Shown: in pieces, positions 33,346-45,792 of the stretch
Position numbering within the stretch: position 1 is the stretch's first letter
How the letters are laid out: every line of letters begins with the position of its first letter
DNA from: Aquilaria yunnanensis
Taxonomy: Eukaryota; Streptophyta; Magnoliopsida; Malvales; Thymelaeaceae
DNA length: 64,000 nucleotides
Direction: 5' to 3'
NCBI GenBank assembly: GCA_039654915.1
Contig: CM077593.1
Span: 78,348,501-78,412,500 of the forward strand
Notes under the pieces: generated by a model
The model's database searches: none
What the model saw: only the letters and a program-made list of their open reading frames with translations
Told to the model about the DNA's origin: nothing
Program-made: the position numbers and the translations under genes

Positions 33346-33889
33346 CATATTTGATAGAGCCTTCCCACCAAAAAATGTAATGCAAACATCTGAGTTAAAT
33401 GAACACGTTTAGCGTGTTGTGGTAGAGCAGAATGCAAGAAACTTAGCCTTTTATGGGAAGAAGTTAGAGTGGCTGAAAAGAAGGCAGCAAGCTCAGATGG
33501 AGGCGAACAAGGCTCAAATATAGGCTACCCAAGCTTATTTAGAGATGATATATTGATCCCTAAAGCTGTCTTGTCCTCTACTTCCACTGGTAACACACTA
33601 CAATGATGAATTTGGATTAGATGATGATGTGGAGTTAGGGTCGGTCTGACTTCATAATGCATAAGGTACGAGGTCATTCCAATCCTAGATGTATAGACTT
33701 CTGAGTATTTTAATTTCTGTTTGTCAAAACTTGCTACGGGCTAAATGTATGGAGCATTACCTTAATGAGAGTTTGTTAGTATGATGTACTAGTTGTGTGT
33801 GATTTTTAGTAAACGGGATTTCTGTTGTTTCGGGTCATATTTAATTTGTGATGTGATGTTGCTTTCATATTTAAATTTGTAAATAAAAA

Positions 33890-34425
33890 GTTTCACAATA
33901 GTAAATTAAAATAAAATTGGTTACCAACTATTGGGGCCATTGGTAACTAAATCAGACTTTACCAACTATTTGAATCATTGGCAAATTACCAACTGTTAAA
34001 GCTATTAGTAACATCTAAAGATTTTTAACAGTTGGTAAGTTACAACTGCTTAAACAGTTGGAAAAATTCCAATGGCTCAATCAGCTCGCAAGTTATCAAT
34101 TGCTTAAACAATTAGTAAGTTTGGCAGTTTGCCAACTCCTCAAATAGTTGATAACTTACCAATCGCTTAAACAGTTGGTAACTCACCAACTATTCAAATA
34201 GCTAGTAAAGTTTTGGCAATTGCAATTATTGAAACAGTTGGAAATACCAACTATTGCTTTTACCAATTGTTTAAAGTCAGAATTTTCCAACTGCTTCAGT
34301 CTAGACTATTGGTAACAAAACTTCCAACACATGCTTTACCAACTTCTTTTTAGCAACTGCTGTAAGTCGGAAAACCAACAATTTCCAACTTATAATCATT
34401 GGTAATAACAGTTGGTAAAATTAGT
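33890..34425. repeat. CACTA subterminal repeat array
   Basis: The word ACCAACTGTT and variants recur in both orientations (TTACCAACTA, AACAGTTGGTAA, CCAACTATTG), around 25 times in about 530 bp. In CACTA elements such subterminal motifs bind the element-encoded factor. The array ends directly before the terminus. Confidence 0.75.
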
Positions 34426-34439
34426 TTTTTTTTGTAGTG

Positions 34440-34750
34440 ACCCTTTTTCCTGTACTTAAAAAATATTGTGTTATAATGTAGGTCTTTGATGGGCAGCATA
34501 AGGGTGTGCCAGCTCTCTTATGTGCCAAGACTAGTAACCAAGCTGCTAATGGCTTCACAAAGTTAGGAAAGTAGATATGGAAGACCTTTCTGTCTTTTAA
34601 TTATTGCCCTGAAAGTTTAAAGAAGTGTGTTCAGCTGGATGTTGCCTCCATTGTGTCTCAAGTAGGTTTAGATGGCAGCCAACCAGTCCCTAGTAGTCAC
34701 GTTTCATCCCATGTTATACTCACTGCTCCGTTTAGTAGAGGCAAGAACAC
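34440..34750. other. Unassigned sequence between CACTA end and copia remnant
   Basis: Partly open on the + strand (VFDGQHKGVPALLCAKTSNQ, CVQLDVASIVSQVGLDG) with stops. No family recognised. Confidence 0.3.
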
Positions 34751-36060
34751 TGTGTAGTTGTTGTCTTTGATCTTCCTTTTTTCCATAAAAATAAAAAATA
34801 AAAGTACAAAAGTGCATAAATCCCTAGCAAATGTTGGATTTGCCAAAGCATATTGTACAAAATCCAACCTTACAAAATGTAGAATCACAAAGTATGGCCC
34901 ACATTTCCATGATATCAAATCTACAGCTAGTCAAGGAATTGCCATCCACATTTCTTAGGCTTCTTGCTAGTTTGCCTCTCAATCAAGTTAGAAATCACTT
35001 GAAAACCTTAAACACTTGATCTTTTAATTTCAAAGTGTATATTTATGTCTTTCAAGAATGTTTATTAATAAAAGTTGCAAAGTATCGTGCATCACCAAGT
35101 GGCTTTAGGATTAGTCCACACAAATCTGAATGTACTAGATTTAATACATTCTTCATTCTCAAAAGAGGGGAATTCTTGAAAGCCTCTCTGTCTTGCTTTC
35201 CTGCTAAAAAGTCAACACAAGTTTTTAAATGGACCTAATTGAATCCAAGTAATGTGTTCTTCTTGGCTAGATGAGTCATGATTTTCTCACTTATATGACT
35301 CATTTGTTGATGTGATAACTTTATTATGCTATAATTCCCCATTGTATTCAAAATGTCCTAGGATAACTTTGCCGACATTACGTGTAGTTTTGAGTACTTT
35401 GTTCCTTTTGCTACCACTAGAGATCCATTAGTGAGCTTTTACTGGCCATTAAAGAAGGTATTACAATAACCTTTATAATCAAGTCTGCCTACAGAAATCA
35501 GATCCAAATGTAGATCTAAAACATGTATGATATCCTTCAAGACTAATCATGTATCATTCTCAGTCTCTAGAGAAACATTTCCTTTCATTGTAACTTTTCA
35601 TTTCCTATTCTTATAACATGAAAATCACCTAGTGTATAAAATGAGAAGAATTGTTTTCCAATTGTAATATGAATGGTAGCACCACTATCAATCATGCAAC
35701 TAGTCTTATGAGTTACAAGATTGACAATATCACCATCAATGACAATGTTGAACTCATTGACAACATTTGCATGTTCATCCATCATCGTTGTCATTTATTT
35801 TGAGTCCTTAATTCTTTTAATCATTCTTGAATTTCTAGTAGAAATACTTGATGTATTTTTTTTTACAGTAATGGCATTCCATATTTGTGTACTCGTTTGA
35901 CCTTTCTCTAATTTTGTTTATTTGCTATGGCCCCCTAGTTTTATTCTTCCCTTTGAAAATAGCTACAAGGACTTCTGATTGTGATGGAAAGGATTCATGT
36001 AATCTTTTTAATTTTTCTAGCCATTTGAGATCACACATGAGAGCGTAGAATATACAAATT
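34751..36060 (-). pseudogene. Ty1/copia gag end, protease and integrase remnant (copy B)
   Basis: Reading down on the minus strand: a degenerate gag zinc knuckle CHYCKKKYIKYFY (about 35880), protease CMIDSGATIHITIG (frame 35794-35585), gag-pre-integrase LDLISVGRLDYKGYC and LTNGSLVVAKGTKYSKLHVM (about 35530-35370), CVDFLAGKQDREAF (about 35220) and the integrase start LVHSDLCG, then DARYFATFI (about 35140-35060). Stops and frameshifts are frequent. The downstream RT half is absent, cut off towards the CACTA element. Confidence 0.85.
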
Positions 36061-36091
36061 AAATTGGAATAAACAAAATAGTTGACCTGAT

Positions 36092-37130
36092 TTAGGCTCT
36101 ATCAGTAAATATAGTGGAAACAATATCGATGAATGCACAAGGCTCCTCCTTTATTCCAGTTGGTAGTACTTCTAATCAACAGAAAACTATTTTCACATAC
36201 AATGAAAAATTTTGCCCTAATAAATTATCTAAGGGAGGAACCTAGTTCTCTATTTATATAAAAGTTCATGGGCCTATCTGTTGTTGGCCACATGGACTCT
36301 ATTGAGTCACACTTAGATAAACCCACATTTTTTATCATAATTGGAGTAATTAACCTATTTTTAGATTAGTTACTATATGGGCTCTATATGTTTTATTTAA
36401 CCAATTTTAATTCTTAATCCAATTAAGTAAAAATAAATACAATTAATATAGCCCACATATAAGAAAATTCAAATTCTCCCACTTGAGCATATTAATTGTC
36501 AATTATTTGAAAGCAAAACCATTTTTTCAAATTATGACAATTAAAAAAACCTTATGAGTGTTTTATTTTAAAAAATAATTGGTTATAAAACAACTTTAGA
36601 TACTATTCTATCTAATAAGGTTTTAAATAGTGGGTAGTGATAGCAACTGCATTATTTAGCAATGTAAGACCTTCAGTGGTCAACCACATTAATATAGCTT
36701 ATCGACATGAACATGATGTAGAAGTGTGGCAAGTGACAACAACCTTCACTTTATGATCTAATTGTATTGTTGCCTACTTGTTGTTCTCATTGATTTCTCT
36801 CTTTAATCATCAAAAGCAAGTGTGAGAAATCTTTTATCACTCTTTATTGTGCTTGTATGTCTTTATAACTTTATGTATCTTGAGGTACCCCTTTATGTAT
36901 CACATTAGGCATACAACCATATGGCCACAACCAATAATGCCCCAAGCCTTTGTTTAAGATTGGCATTCATCTTAAGACTTTATAACATTTCATAATGAAG
37001 AAACTTTATGACTAAAAAATATCATTCATTATAAAATGTCTTAAAAAATACATGAGTCAAATGTGTACTCAAAACAAAGTAATAAATCAACTACATATAA
37101 CTCTCATTAACCAAGTGCATCAGAGGACAT
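36092..37130 (-). mobile_element. Copia LTR-like block between two pol pieces
   Basis: This ~1-kb non-coding block lies between the RNase H end of copy A and the gag end of copy B, both on the minus strand. Near its lower edge GGCTCTATCAG (36092-36102) resembles a decayed reverse of the tRNA-Met primer site (GCTCTGATACCA). So the block can serve as 3' LTR for A and 5' LTR for B. Exact TG/CA borders were not fixed. Confidence 0.5.
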
Positions 37131-38650
37131 TACTGATCCCATATTAGTAACATGGCCGCTAAAACTTTCAAGGCAAAGTCCCTTGGTTAGAGGATCATCA
37201 ACCATATACTCAATCCCAATATGTTATATCACAACTTCACATTTTCTTGGTTGCTCCTTAGTGGTTATATATTTGACTTTCAAATGCTTAACCCTAGAAA
37301 TACTTGTATTGTTCTTGTTAAATAGCACCGTTACAAGATTATCATAGTATAATCGAATGGGCTTAGCAATCAAATTCATAGTATACATTTCAGTGAAGAG
37401 ATTCGGCAATCATGCGGCTTGTGTATGAGCTCCAAAATGCACTATGTACTCAACATGCATGGTAGAAGATGTCACAAGTGTCTGTTTGACACTTTTCCAT
37501 GAAACCACACTACTTGCCAATATGAAAATATACCATGATGTGGACTTTTTTTCATCTCTGCAGTTGGCATAGTCAGAATCTATATAACCAACTAGCTTAA
37601 GATTCTCAACCCTTTTATAGTTGAACATGTAATCTTTGGCCCCCTTTAGATATCTCATAAGTTTCTTTGCAGTAACCCAATGCTTGTGGTTATGGTTAGG
37701 ATTTGACAAATGTCTCACTAGGAGACCTACTGTAAATATGATTCCAATCTAGTGCAAACCTGAGCATACATCAGGCTCTTAACAACACTAGCATATGACA
37801 CATCCTTCATAGATTCTCTCTTACGATCATTCTCAGGACATTGTGTCAAGCTCAAGTTTTCATGCTTAGCAATTGGCACATTCGAAGGTTTATAGTTTTT
37901 CATATTGAATCATTTCAATATCCACTCAATGTATGATTTTGGAAAGAGATCCAATAAGTTCTATGGTTTGTCCCTGTGGATTTTAATTCCAAGAGTAAAA
38001 GGTGCTTTACCAAGATCCTTCATGTCAAATTGCTAAGACAAAAACTGCTTAACCTCATGCAGCATACCTAGATCAACTGTTGTGAGCAAAATATCATCCA
38101 CATAAAGGACTAGAAAGATAATTGTGCTCCCATTAATCTTATGATATATGCGTCTATTGGCTTGGTTTTCCACAAAACTAAATGATGTAATTACCTCAAT
38201 AAACTTTAGGTACCATTGATGAGAAGCTTGCTTCAGACCATAAATTGACATTAATAGTCTACATATGATATGACTAGCTACCTTAAAACCTTCAGTTTCT
38301 TTCATATAGCCTATTCTTCTAGGTTCTCATTTAGAAAGGTGGTTTTAATGTCCTTATGGAGTAACTCTAAATTATAATGAGCTAAAAGTGCCATAATAAC
38401 TCAAAATAAGTCTTTAGAGGACACATGAGAAAACAAATCAACAAAGTCAATTTCTTCTCTTTGAGTGTACTTTTTGGCAACTAGTCTAACTTTAAACATC
38501 TTAATATTTCCACTAGGATCCCTTTTAGTCTTATACACTAATTTGTAACCATGGTTTTATAACCCTTGGGTAGTTGAACAAGCTCCTGGACTTGATTGTG
38601 TTGCATGGATTGCATATGATCCCTTATTGCTATTTTTTAGCATGCTCAAA
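37131..38650 (-). pseudogene. Ty1/copia reverse transcriptase and RNase H (copy A)
   Basis: Minus strand, high to low: NHGYKLVYKTKRDPSGNIK and ARLVAKK-like sequence (about 38560-38480), LELLHKDIKTTFLNENLEE, SIYGLKQASHQWYLKF and the catalytic YVDDILL (frame 38305-38033). After a broken stretch comes KKLMRYLKGAKDYMFNYKR, YIDSDYANCRDEKKSTSWYI and SVVSWKSVKQT (37718-37410), then IRLYYDN and the end YMVDDPLTKG (about 37150). The order is that of copia pol. Several stops and shifts make it a relic. The 5' part is missing beyond 38650. Confidence 0.9.
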
Positions 38651-39099
38651 TTTGACACGACTAACATCAGTTGGACATAGCTGGATGTGGTGAAGTTCCA
38701 TTTAGGAGAGAGGGATTTCATGATGAGTTTGGATGAGCCTAGGTGGCGTTGTAGTTTCTATGCCTAGGAGTTCATTGATATTGTTGAGCATCAAGGCTCG
38801 ATTTGTAAGTTTGGTGCCACCATCCCTACTTTGAATAAGTTTTGGCGCAAGATTACTAAGGATGCAACTATCTACTGGCCCACAACATCCAAGGCATATG
38901 TTAAGATTGTCGACAGTCTAATAAGTGCATTAATTGATCACCAACTCCATTGCTGGTATGAGGGAGAGCACGGACGTGATGACAAAGACGGACCTGTTTT
39001 ACCTTATTGCATTATTCATGAAGTGCATTGTCATTTGGGTGTAACCTTTTCTTAGTAAGTGAGAGACATTGCTTGCCACATGAGGACTGGGGCTATTTG
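38651..39099 (+). pseudogene. Left part of a coding region split by the LARD insertion
   Basis: Open segments on the + strand give FIDIVEHQGSICKFGATIPT, NKFWRKITKDATIYWP and CIIHEVHCHLGVTFS, followed by two stops and then DIACHMRTGAIC at the insertion point. The family is unknown; position suggests a gag- or env-like ORF of the Athila-like element whose LTR is at 50517. It ends in the target duplication ATTTG (39095-39099). Confidence 0.45.
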
Positions 39100-41963
39100 T
39101 GCGTCCCTACCCCAAATAGGGCCCTCCCCGAAAAACTATGGAACCAGAGTCTCATCTTAGTGCAGTTGGCTAGTTAATTACTTGCCCTATTTAAAACCTT
39201 CCATCCATTTAGTTATTAACCTACAATGTAGCATACATAGGCTTGCTTTGACTTTAAGTAACAAACATGAAAAGAAGTTAAAACATTGTGCGCAATTTAT
39301 TAAAACAAATTTAAAACACAAGTCAAAGCATAAAAATAAGTGTATTTACTACAACTAATAACTGTGCATGTGTATTATTACATTAGTTACGACTATGCAC
39401 ATGCCCAAAAGCAATTAAAATGCTACTTGGCCTAGAGACATTGGAGGCCAAACTAGTATACAAACATATACTGAAGGACTACTACTAAGATCCATGGTCC
39501 ACTATGTCCATCCTTATGCCACTAGCCTCTGCAGGGCTGTAAGCCAACTATAGTTAGTACAACACATAACCAACAATAAACTAGAATCAATAACGATTCA
39601 TTAGGTGGGTACTTATAATACAATTGTTAGCTAGACAACCTTCTAAGGTTACTAGCTTCTTAAAAATATAATCTACACAACAAAACTAAAGGGAATGAAA
39701 ATCCAAAGATTCCCAGTAAGGGATTTGGGTACCTACAAAGAAACATGAAAAACCTACAAACAAAAACCTAAGGACAATCAAATATATAATATATGAAATT
39801 TATTGTGGACCTTGTGCAGTTTGAGGCCTAACATATGCGCATATATTCAAGTCCCTTGAGACCCTACCTTTTCCTAGTCCTCGCATGGGTGTCACCCCAT
39901 GCAAAGTGAGTTTTTGGCCCCTAACTCACTCATAGCAAGCCTTGGCTTGCTGATGTCCTAGTGAGCTAAACTCATTAAAAATCCTTTCCTTTGTTGTTGT
40001 ATAGGTGAACATCGTGGATGCTCCTTGTTAGAGTTCCAAGAAACTCTTACTAGGTGTACTAAGCTCCCATATAGTGCCTTACTAGGCTGCTATGGTACTA
40101 AGCCTCCACCCAATTAGCCGTACTAGGCTCCACGTGGTGTCTTAAGCTAATAAGCTCACCTAGACTACCAAGGTACTAAGCCTTGCCATTTAACCTACCA
40201 AGGATGCACTAAGCTTTCACTTGTACCTCAACTCACAACTTGGCTAGGCAATAAGTGTACTAAGCCTTCATCCATGGTGCTCCACTATCTACCATTACTT
40301 GGTTCACCCTATTATGGTAAGATTTTCTTTGGATGGACTCAATTTACTAGGTTTCATAGAACCCCACTTGCACACTAGGGTTTCCCATTGGTGTCTTATG
40401 CTCAAAGGTTCCAATTAGACTAGCAATGGTGGTAAACCCCATTAACCTTTCTTAATGTCCTTATTATAGTGCTCTAAGCTCTTCTTAGATCACTTTCCTT
40501 CATGTTTTCTTTGTACCCAATAAAACTTAATCCACTAACTAGTGCTTTAAGGAGCTATAAGGGGTACTAAGGTACCATTGGTCACCTTCCACCTTAAGGC
40601 CCTTTAAGCACACATTGACCCCTCATTTTGAAGAAAAATAAAAAAAAACCTAGGCCAATTCAGCCTTGAGCAAAGGCATGAAAGATGTAGATCTTTCTCT
40701 TAGCTTCATGTGGAATGTTGAATCACCTTGATTGGACACTTGAGCTAAAAGTTATGGTAAAGATACTACAGCATGTCAATGCTATCGAGTGTTGGCACCT
40801 ACATGCTAGAATCGGTGCTATAGTGCCAGAGGCCATTTTTCTTCAGGTTCCAAATGGTGTTCTGGGTACTGCAGCACCCCTTGGTGGCACGGTACCAGGC
40901 CCCCAAGCCCTGCACTTCCAAACTTCATCCATAGCATGTTTAGGGGCGTCCCAAGCCACCCAAACCTTTAAACCAAGCCTTGTCAAGCTCCAAATCCTTA
41001 GAACTACTACAATAGGCCATAATCAAGCCAAACTACCCAAGCATCATGGGCTCAATTGCACTACCCAAGAGCTTGATTGCCACTAGTCCATCACAACAGA
41101 AATCTCACCATAACGATGCGTATCTTGCAAACCACTTGAAACCAACATTCAAGTAACTAAGACATGCATTGTCGGAATATGTAAACCAAATCCCTTACCT
41201 TAATTGAGAAGAACAAGCAATATCAAGCATCCAACCAAGCAAAATGGCTCTTCTAAAGGGTTTTCCTATGGTTCCATACAAATTCAACACAATGGCACCA
41301 AAATAAGCTCAACCAAGCTAAACCCTAGCTCATGGAACCTTAAGAAACCAAGAAAAACTGAAAATCAACAAGTCCAAACTAAAACTAGAGGTTACCCAGC
41401 TCCAAAACATGATTTTGAGCTCAAACTAAGCAACTCATGCAGAAACAAGCTTATTTCTACTTGGGTTCTTCATGAGGCTTTGATTTCCACCAAGAATTGA
41501 TAATTTTTAGAAGATTTGACCATGGAATTGAAGATGAAAGGAAGAGCTACAAAAATGGAAGGTTGAAGATGATGAATATTGAAGCCCCAAACCCTTGAAA
41601 ATGGTTTAAAATGCCTTTCTCCTTCCTTTAGCCACACAACTTCTTTAATTTTTCCAAAAAGACCCTATGCTCAAAGAGTGCCATAAGACTTGGCAATTTA
41701 GTCTAACTATTTGGTTTTTTGTCACTAAGGTCTAAAAGAACAACTTATGAGCTTAAATACCAGTCATATCACCTTAGGGTACAAAATGACCATTTTGCCA
41801 CTAGTGACACTTAGGTGCCAAACTGGCTTAGGAATCATCTAACCCTTAATAAACTTGCTTGACTTGTTAATTCAAACTAATTGAGGAGTTAAACTAGGGA
41901 TTTTGACTTGTTTAACAAGTCTTACTTGACTATTGAAGGTTCGTTGCCTAGAGGGCCATAACA
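39100..41963 (-). repeat. 3' LTR of the LARD
   Basis: Starts TGCGTCCCTACCCC and ends GAGGGCCATAACA on the + strand. It matches 46947-49653 along its length. It carries about 135 bp (39429-39565) that the other LTR lacks. Confidence 0.85.
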
Positions 41964-43619
41964 TTCTCCCTACCTTGGAGAATTTGATCCTTTGAATTGG
42001 ATCTCCCACCTTGAGATGAAACCTAGGATATGGTGCCAGGGATATCCCGTTCAAACCTATCAAAGGGTGCCAACTTCACAACTACTGGCCCGGTGTTCAC
42101 CTACCCAACTTGCTCAACTAATTCCCTTTGACATTCAAGTCGGGTGCTCACCTATATAGGTACTATAGCTGATGCTATAGTTTGTGCTCATGCAAACTGG
42201 CAACCTTAACTACATGGCTCATGGTTCCCCCACCTTACTTGAGCTTGCTTGGTCTAAAAGCACCTTAGTGCTACTTCACTTTGAGGACTATGTTATGGTA
42301 CTCCACTATCCTCGGCATACAGACACTACTGAAGGACCTTTGATAACTCAACTCTATTCCAGTAAGTCGAATGACCTACAACTTCTCCTTACTTCCCTTG
42401 GCGCCAAACCTCCTAGCACAAGTTAGCTTAACAAGTTTGCAACTTGTCCACCAGCGCTTTCACTTTAAAAGTCTTAACTTAGGCTCAACACTAGTTCTCC
42501 TATACCAAACCCTTTAGTGCAAGATAACTTAACAAGCATGAAACTTGTCCACTAACTTTCACACTCATGGTTTTTCACCATAGGTTTGGTATTTGACACT
42601 CTAAACAACCACTAGACTAAGTCTATCACTAGTGCACTATGGCCTCGCCATAACACACTTATAGCACCCAAGGCATACTCCACTCTAAGCTCCACTATAC
42701 TCTAGGGCTTTTCCAATCAAATAGTCTACCAAGAGTCTTAAGTCTTAGCACACCTTAGAGTATGAGTCTTTGATACTTCTCTTAGATAGCCCCCATGTTT
42801 CAGGCATCCTAGTGTACCATGTGGGATACAAATGCACTACCTAAGCATTGTAATCCTATTACCATTCTGGAGTCCTTTACACTTGTATTGCTACTAGACA
42901 AAATTTCTTTGGCACAAGTCCCAGAACCTTTAAGTGGCCGGTAGTCCTTAGGTCTCACCCATGCCTCTGCAGCTTAGGTCTCCTAGCACCCAGTAACGGG
43001 ATACCAATTTGCTACCTGAACCAAGGTCTTGATGCATTAGTTGCTCAACTCATAGTACCCTTGGTGCATGAAAGCCTACACACTAAGTCTTCACTTTTTT
43101 AGGTAACTCGGCACTTCATTGCTACCAACATACATGGTACCTTCTAATGATCATTAACTACTTAGTCAAACTATGATCATAAGAGGACCACCTTTACTTC
43201 CATATATAACTGCCATACCATGAATAACACCGTGCCAAGCTCTCATTGGGATGATGTATGGATAAAATCTAACACCACAACATAAATTTTTTTCCTAGGT
43301 GAGAGAAGTGACTTCGTCACTTTACTCAGTTCCCTATCGAGTGGTGGCCAGCCACAGGAAACTCTTTGGGGGGCTCATTTGCTACAACTCTACCCATTGC
43401 ATCAAAGTGTTTCTTATGCACCTTAGGATGCATACTATCCCTTGAAGTTGTGAGCCTTACCCACTAGCCCATCATCTAGTCTTGTAAGTCACTGGCCCTT
43501 CCTTTGTGAGGCACTAAAACTCACACTTACTTTGGGCTCTCAATTTGCTTAACCCAACCTTCTCCGAATATGGTTTCATCCTTTGACTTTTTTGTACTCC
43601 AATGAATGCCAACTACTAT
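41964..43619 (-). mobile_element. LARD internal region, left part
   Basis: Non-coding. No frames match retroelement proteins. It is cut by the solo LTR at 43620. Confidence 0.6.
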
Positions 43620-45792
43620 TGTAATGCCCACAAATCCTAAGTAATTAAGCTTCAAGCTATAAGGATTTAAGGCTTAAAAAAAAAATCCTTAAATCAGGAA
43701 TTAAGCTCATTGAGATTGGGAGACACTAAATTAAGTGGGATTGGGGAGTATAATGAGTATTGGAGATTTTCAGAATTTAAACTTGGCTTAGGCCAAGTTA
43801 AATGATGAAAAATTAAGGTGAGGGACTTAATTGGACAAAAGGGGACTTTTCGTGGTTGGGCTCAATTGCCCAAATGTAAGGAATTGAGGGACTGAGAGGG
43901 GGATTAGCCATTTTTAAAGGCATTGGATGCCATGGCTGCCACCTCCCTCCATTGTCCATTATTTTGATCCACCTCCCACCCAACTCATTACTTAGGATTC
44001 CTTCCCTCACCTACTTGTCTCCCACTTTTGACAAATTCTCCCAATTTTCACCAAAGTCTTCCAATTTGTCCCCTACTTTTGACTATCTCACCCACCACCC
44101 ACATAAGTCTTCCAATTTGTCTCCCACTCACCCCCATGTGAATCACCTGGTTTCACTCTATATATACTCCCATGGCCGGCCATACAAGTTCCATTTTAGT
44201 CTCCATTTCACTCATTTCACTTACTTACTCTAAAACACTAATTCTCTCCTCCTAAAGCTCAAACACATCTCCAACTCTTTCTCCCACAATACCATTCGAC
44301 CAAGTATTCCTCTTGGTGTTCTTGAGTATGAAGCTTGTATCCTCAATATTCATAAGCTTCTAAAGTCTTCCAAGGCAAGGAATCAAGTGGCAGGAGGAAG
44401 CTTGAAGGAAATCAAGCATAAAGATTTGGCCATACCTCATTTGGTTGAGGTATTGTGTGTTCCACCAAGTTTTCTTGGTATATGTAAGCTTTCGAGCCAC
44501 AGTGATGCAAGAATATACTTGCTAATAATTCAGCCATTATAAGTTCTCAAGCTAGAAATTAAGTTCTAGCTATGACAAGCGAGGAAAAGGAAAAGAAACA
44601 AGTTTCTAAAGCTTTCGGGCGACAAAGTTGCTAAGGGTTTTATGGTAAGGATTCCCATACTCTTTGAGTATTCGGGCCCTTGGGTGATGGATATTGAATG
44701 CCATGTGATCCTAAGAGTGCTACAGAGGGCTATGTTTTGTTGCTTAGGCAACTCTATGCTAGCTAGTTCCGTGAAAGCATTACGGCTAGGAATTGGGTCG
44801 GCCAACTCAATTCCCAAGCATAATGAGATCTCAGATTAATACGGAAAATATGTTCATGCTTGCTTTTCCCTTCAGAGGAATATGGTGTTAAGTGGTGTGT
44901 GTGTTTGTATGCTTCTTTGTTTGGATGTGCATGCTAACCCCGATTATGATGATTATTATTATATGTATATATCCTGTATTTTTTTTGCCTTAGTGTTTTC
45001 TTTGCAGGAGCATGGAGTATATTTTGCCATGTTATTCTTGGCTATGTTAGGCTCTATGAGCTGTACGGAATCCTTACTGAGTTTATAACTCACTAGCCAT
45101 TCTCTACTTTTTTTTTTAGGAAAAAGGCTTACTTGAAAAGCACTAAGGTCAAGAGTATTTTATACTCTTTCTGTTGGTAAAGGTTTGTGTACATATGTGT
45201 TTGCTCAATATTCTAAGTATTCTAAGTGTTATGGGTTGCTTGTGTAACAAGCTAATAAGTGCGGACTTTATGTGCAGGACTTGGAGTCTAAATTGTGGGA
45301 ACAAAGTCTCTAAGGTGGAAAGTGTGCTATTTGGCTCTTTGTGTGGTTTGCCATGTTTGCACATGTGCTATGATGTTGGTATTGTCTAAATGACCAAACT
45401 TGTGTTAATGGCTTGTACATGGACAGTTGGGCCTAAGTAAAGTTGATGATGGATTTGCATAATCGTATGTTTATAAGCCTATGCTTGTTTATGAAAAACA
45501 TGTGCATAATAAACAAGTTCTAAAACTTGGATTGGTGTTTTGGTTACCATGCATGTACTTGGCTATGTTTGATAACGAGCTTGAAATGAACACACAAGTT
45601 CCACATAAGTATTAGCTTGTTTCCGAGAGCACAATATCAACCTTTAAGTAAATCATTAATGAGCTAGTATTAGTAATATCCAGGGGTTCATGCCCGTATG
45701 TTTAATATTGTTTAAATGCCCCTTTTTTTGGAATTTTGCTACATAGTTATGTAATTGAGCTCAAATGGCCAGGGGCTAGGTTGGTCATGACA
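43620..45792 (+). mobile_element. Solo Ty3/gypsy LTR (Tekay/Del type) nested in the LARD
   Basis: It starts TGTAATGCCCACAAATCC and ends GGTTGGTCATGACA, the usual style of Tekay-group LTRs. A tract ACTGAGTTTATAACTCACTAGCC (about 45076-45098, given here only in part) is typical of that group. The flanks read ACTAT and ACTAC, a near-perfect 5-bp target duplication. No internal domain accompanies it, so it is a solo LTR left by recombination. Confidence 0.7.

Larger units (their letters stand above)
31976..34439 (+). mobile_element. CACTA (En/Spm) element, 3' part
   Basis: The right end is at 34439: TTTTTTTTTGTAGTG is the inverted form of the CACTACAAAAA terminus. Upstream lie 500 bp of subterminal repeats (33890-34425) and a decayed ORF with plant transposase Transposase_24 features (32340-33345). 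The matching 5' CACTA end was not found, so the element is truncated or its left end lies unrecognised near the LINE fragment. Confidence 0.75.

Noticed and set aside
40715..41500. Open frames of 98-123 codons, repeated at 48030-49209
   Set aside because: They lie inside both LTRs of the LARD, differ by shifts and stops between copies, and match no protein family.
43952..45389. Several 65-93-codon frames
   Set aside because: All fall inside the solo LTR and overlap one another on both strands; LTRs of this kind are non-coding.
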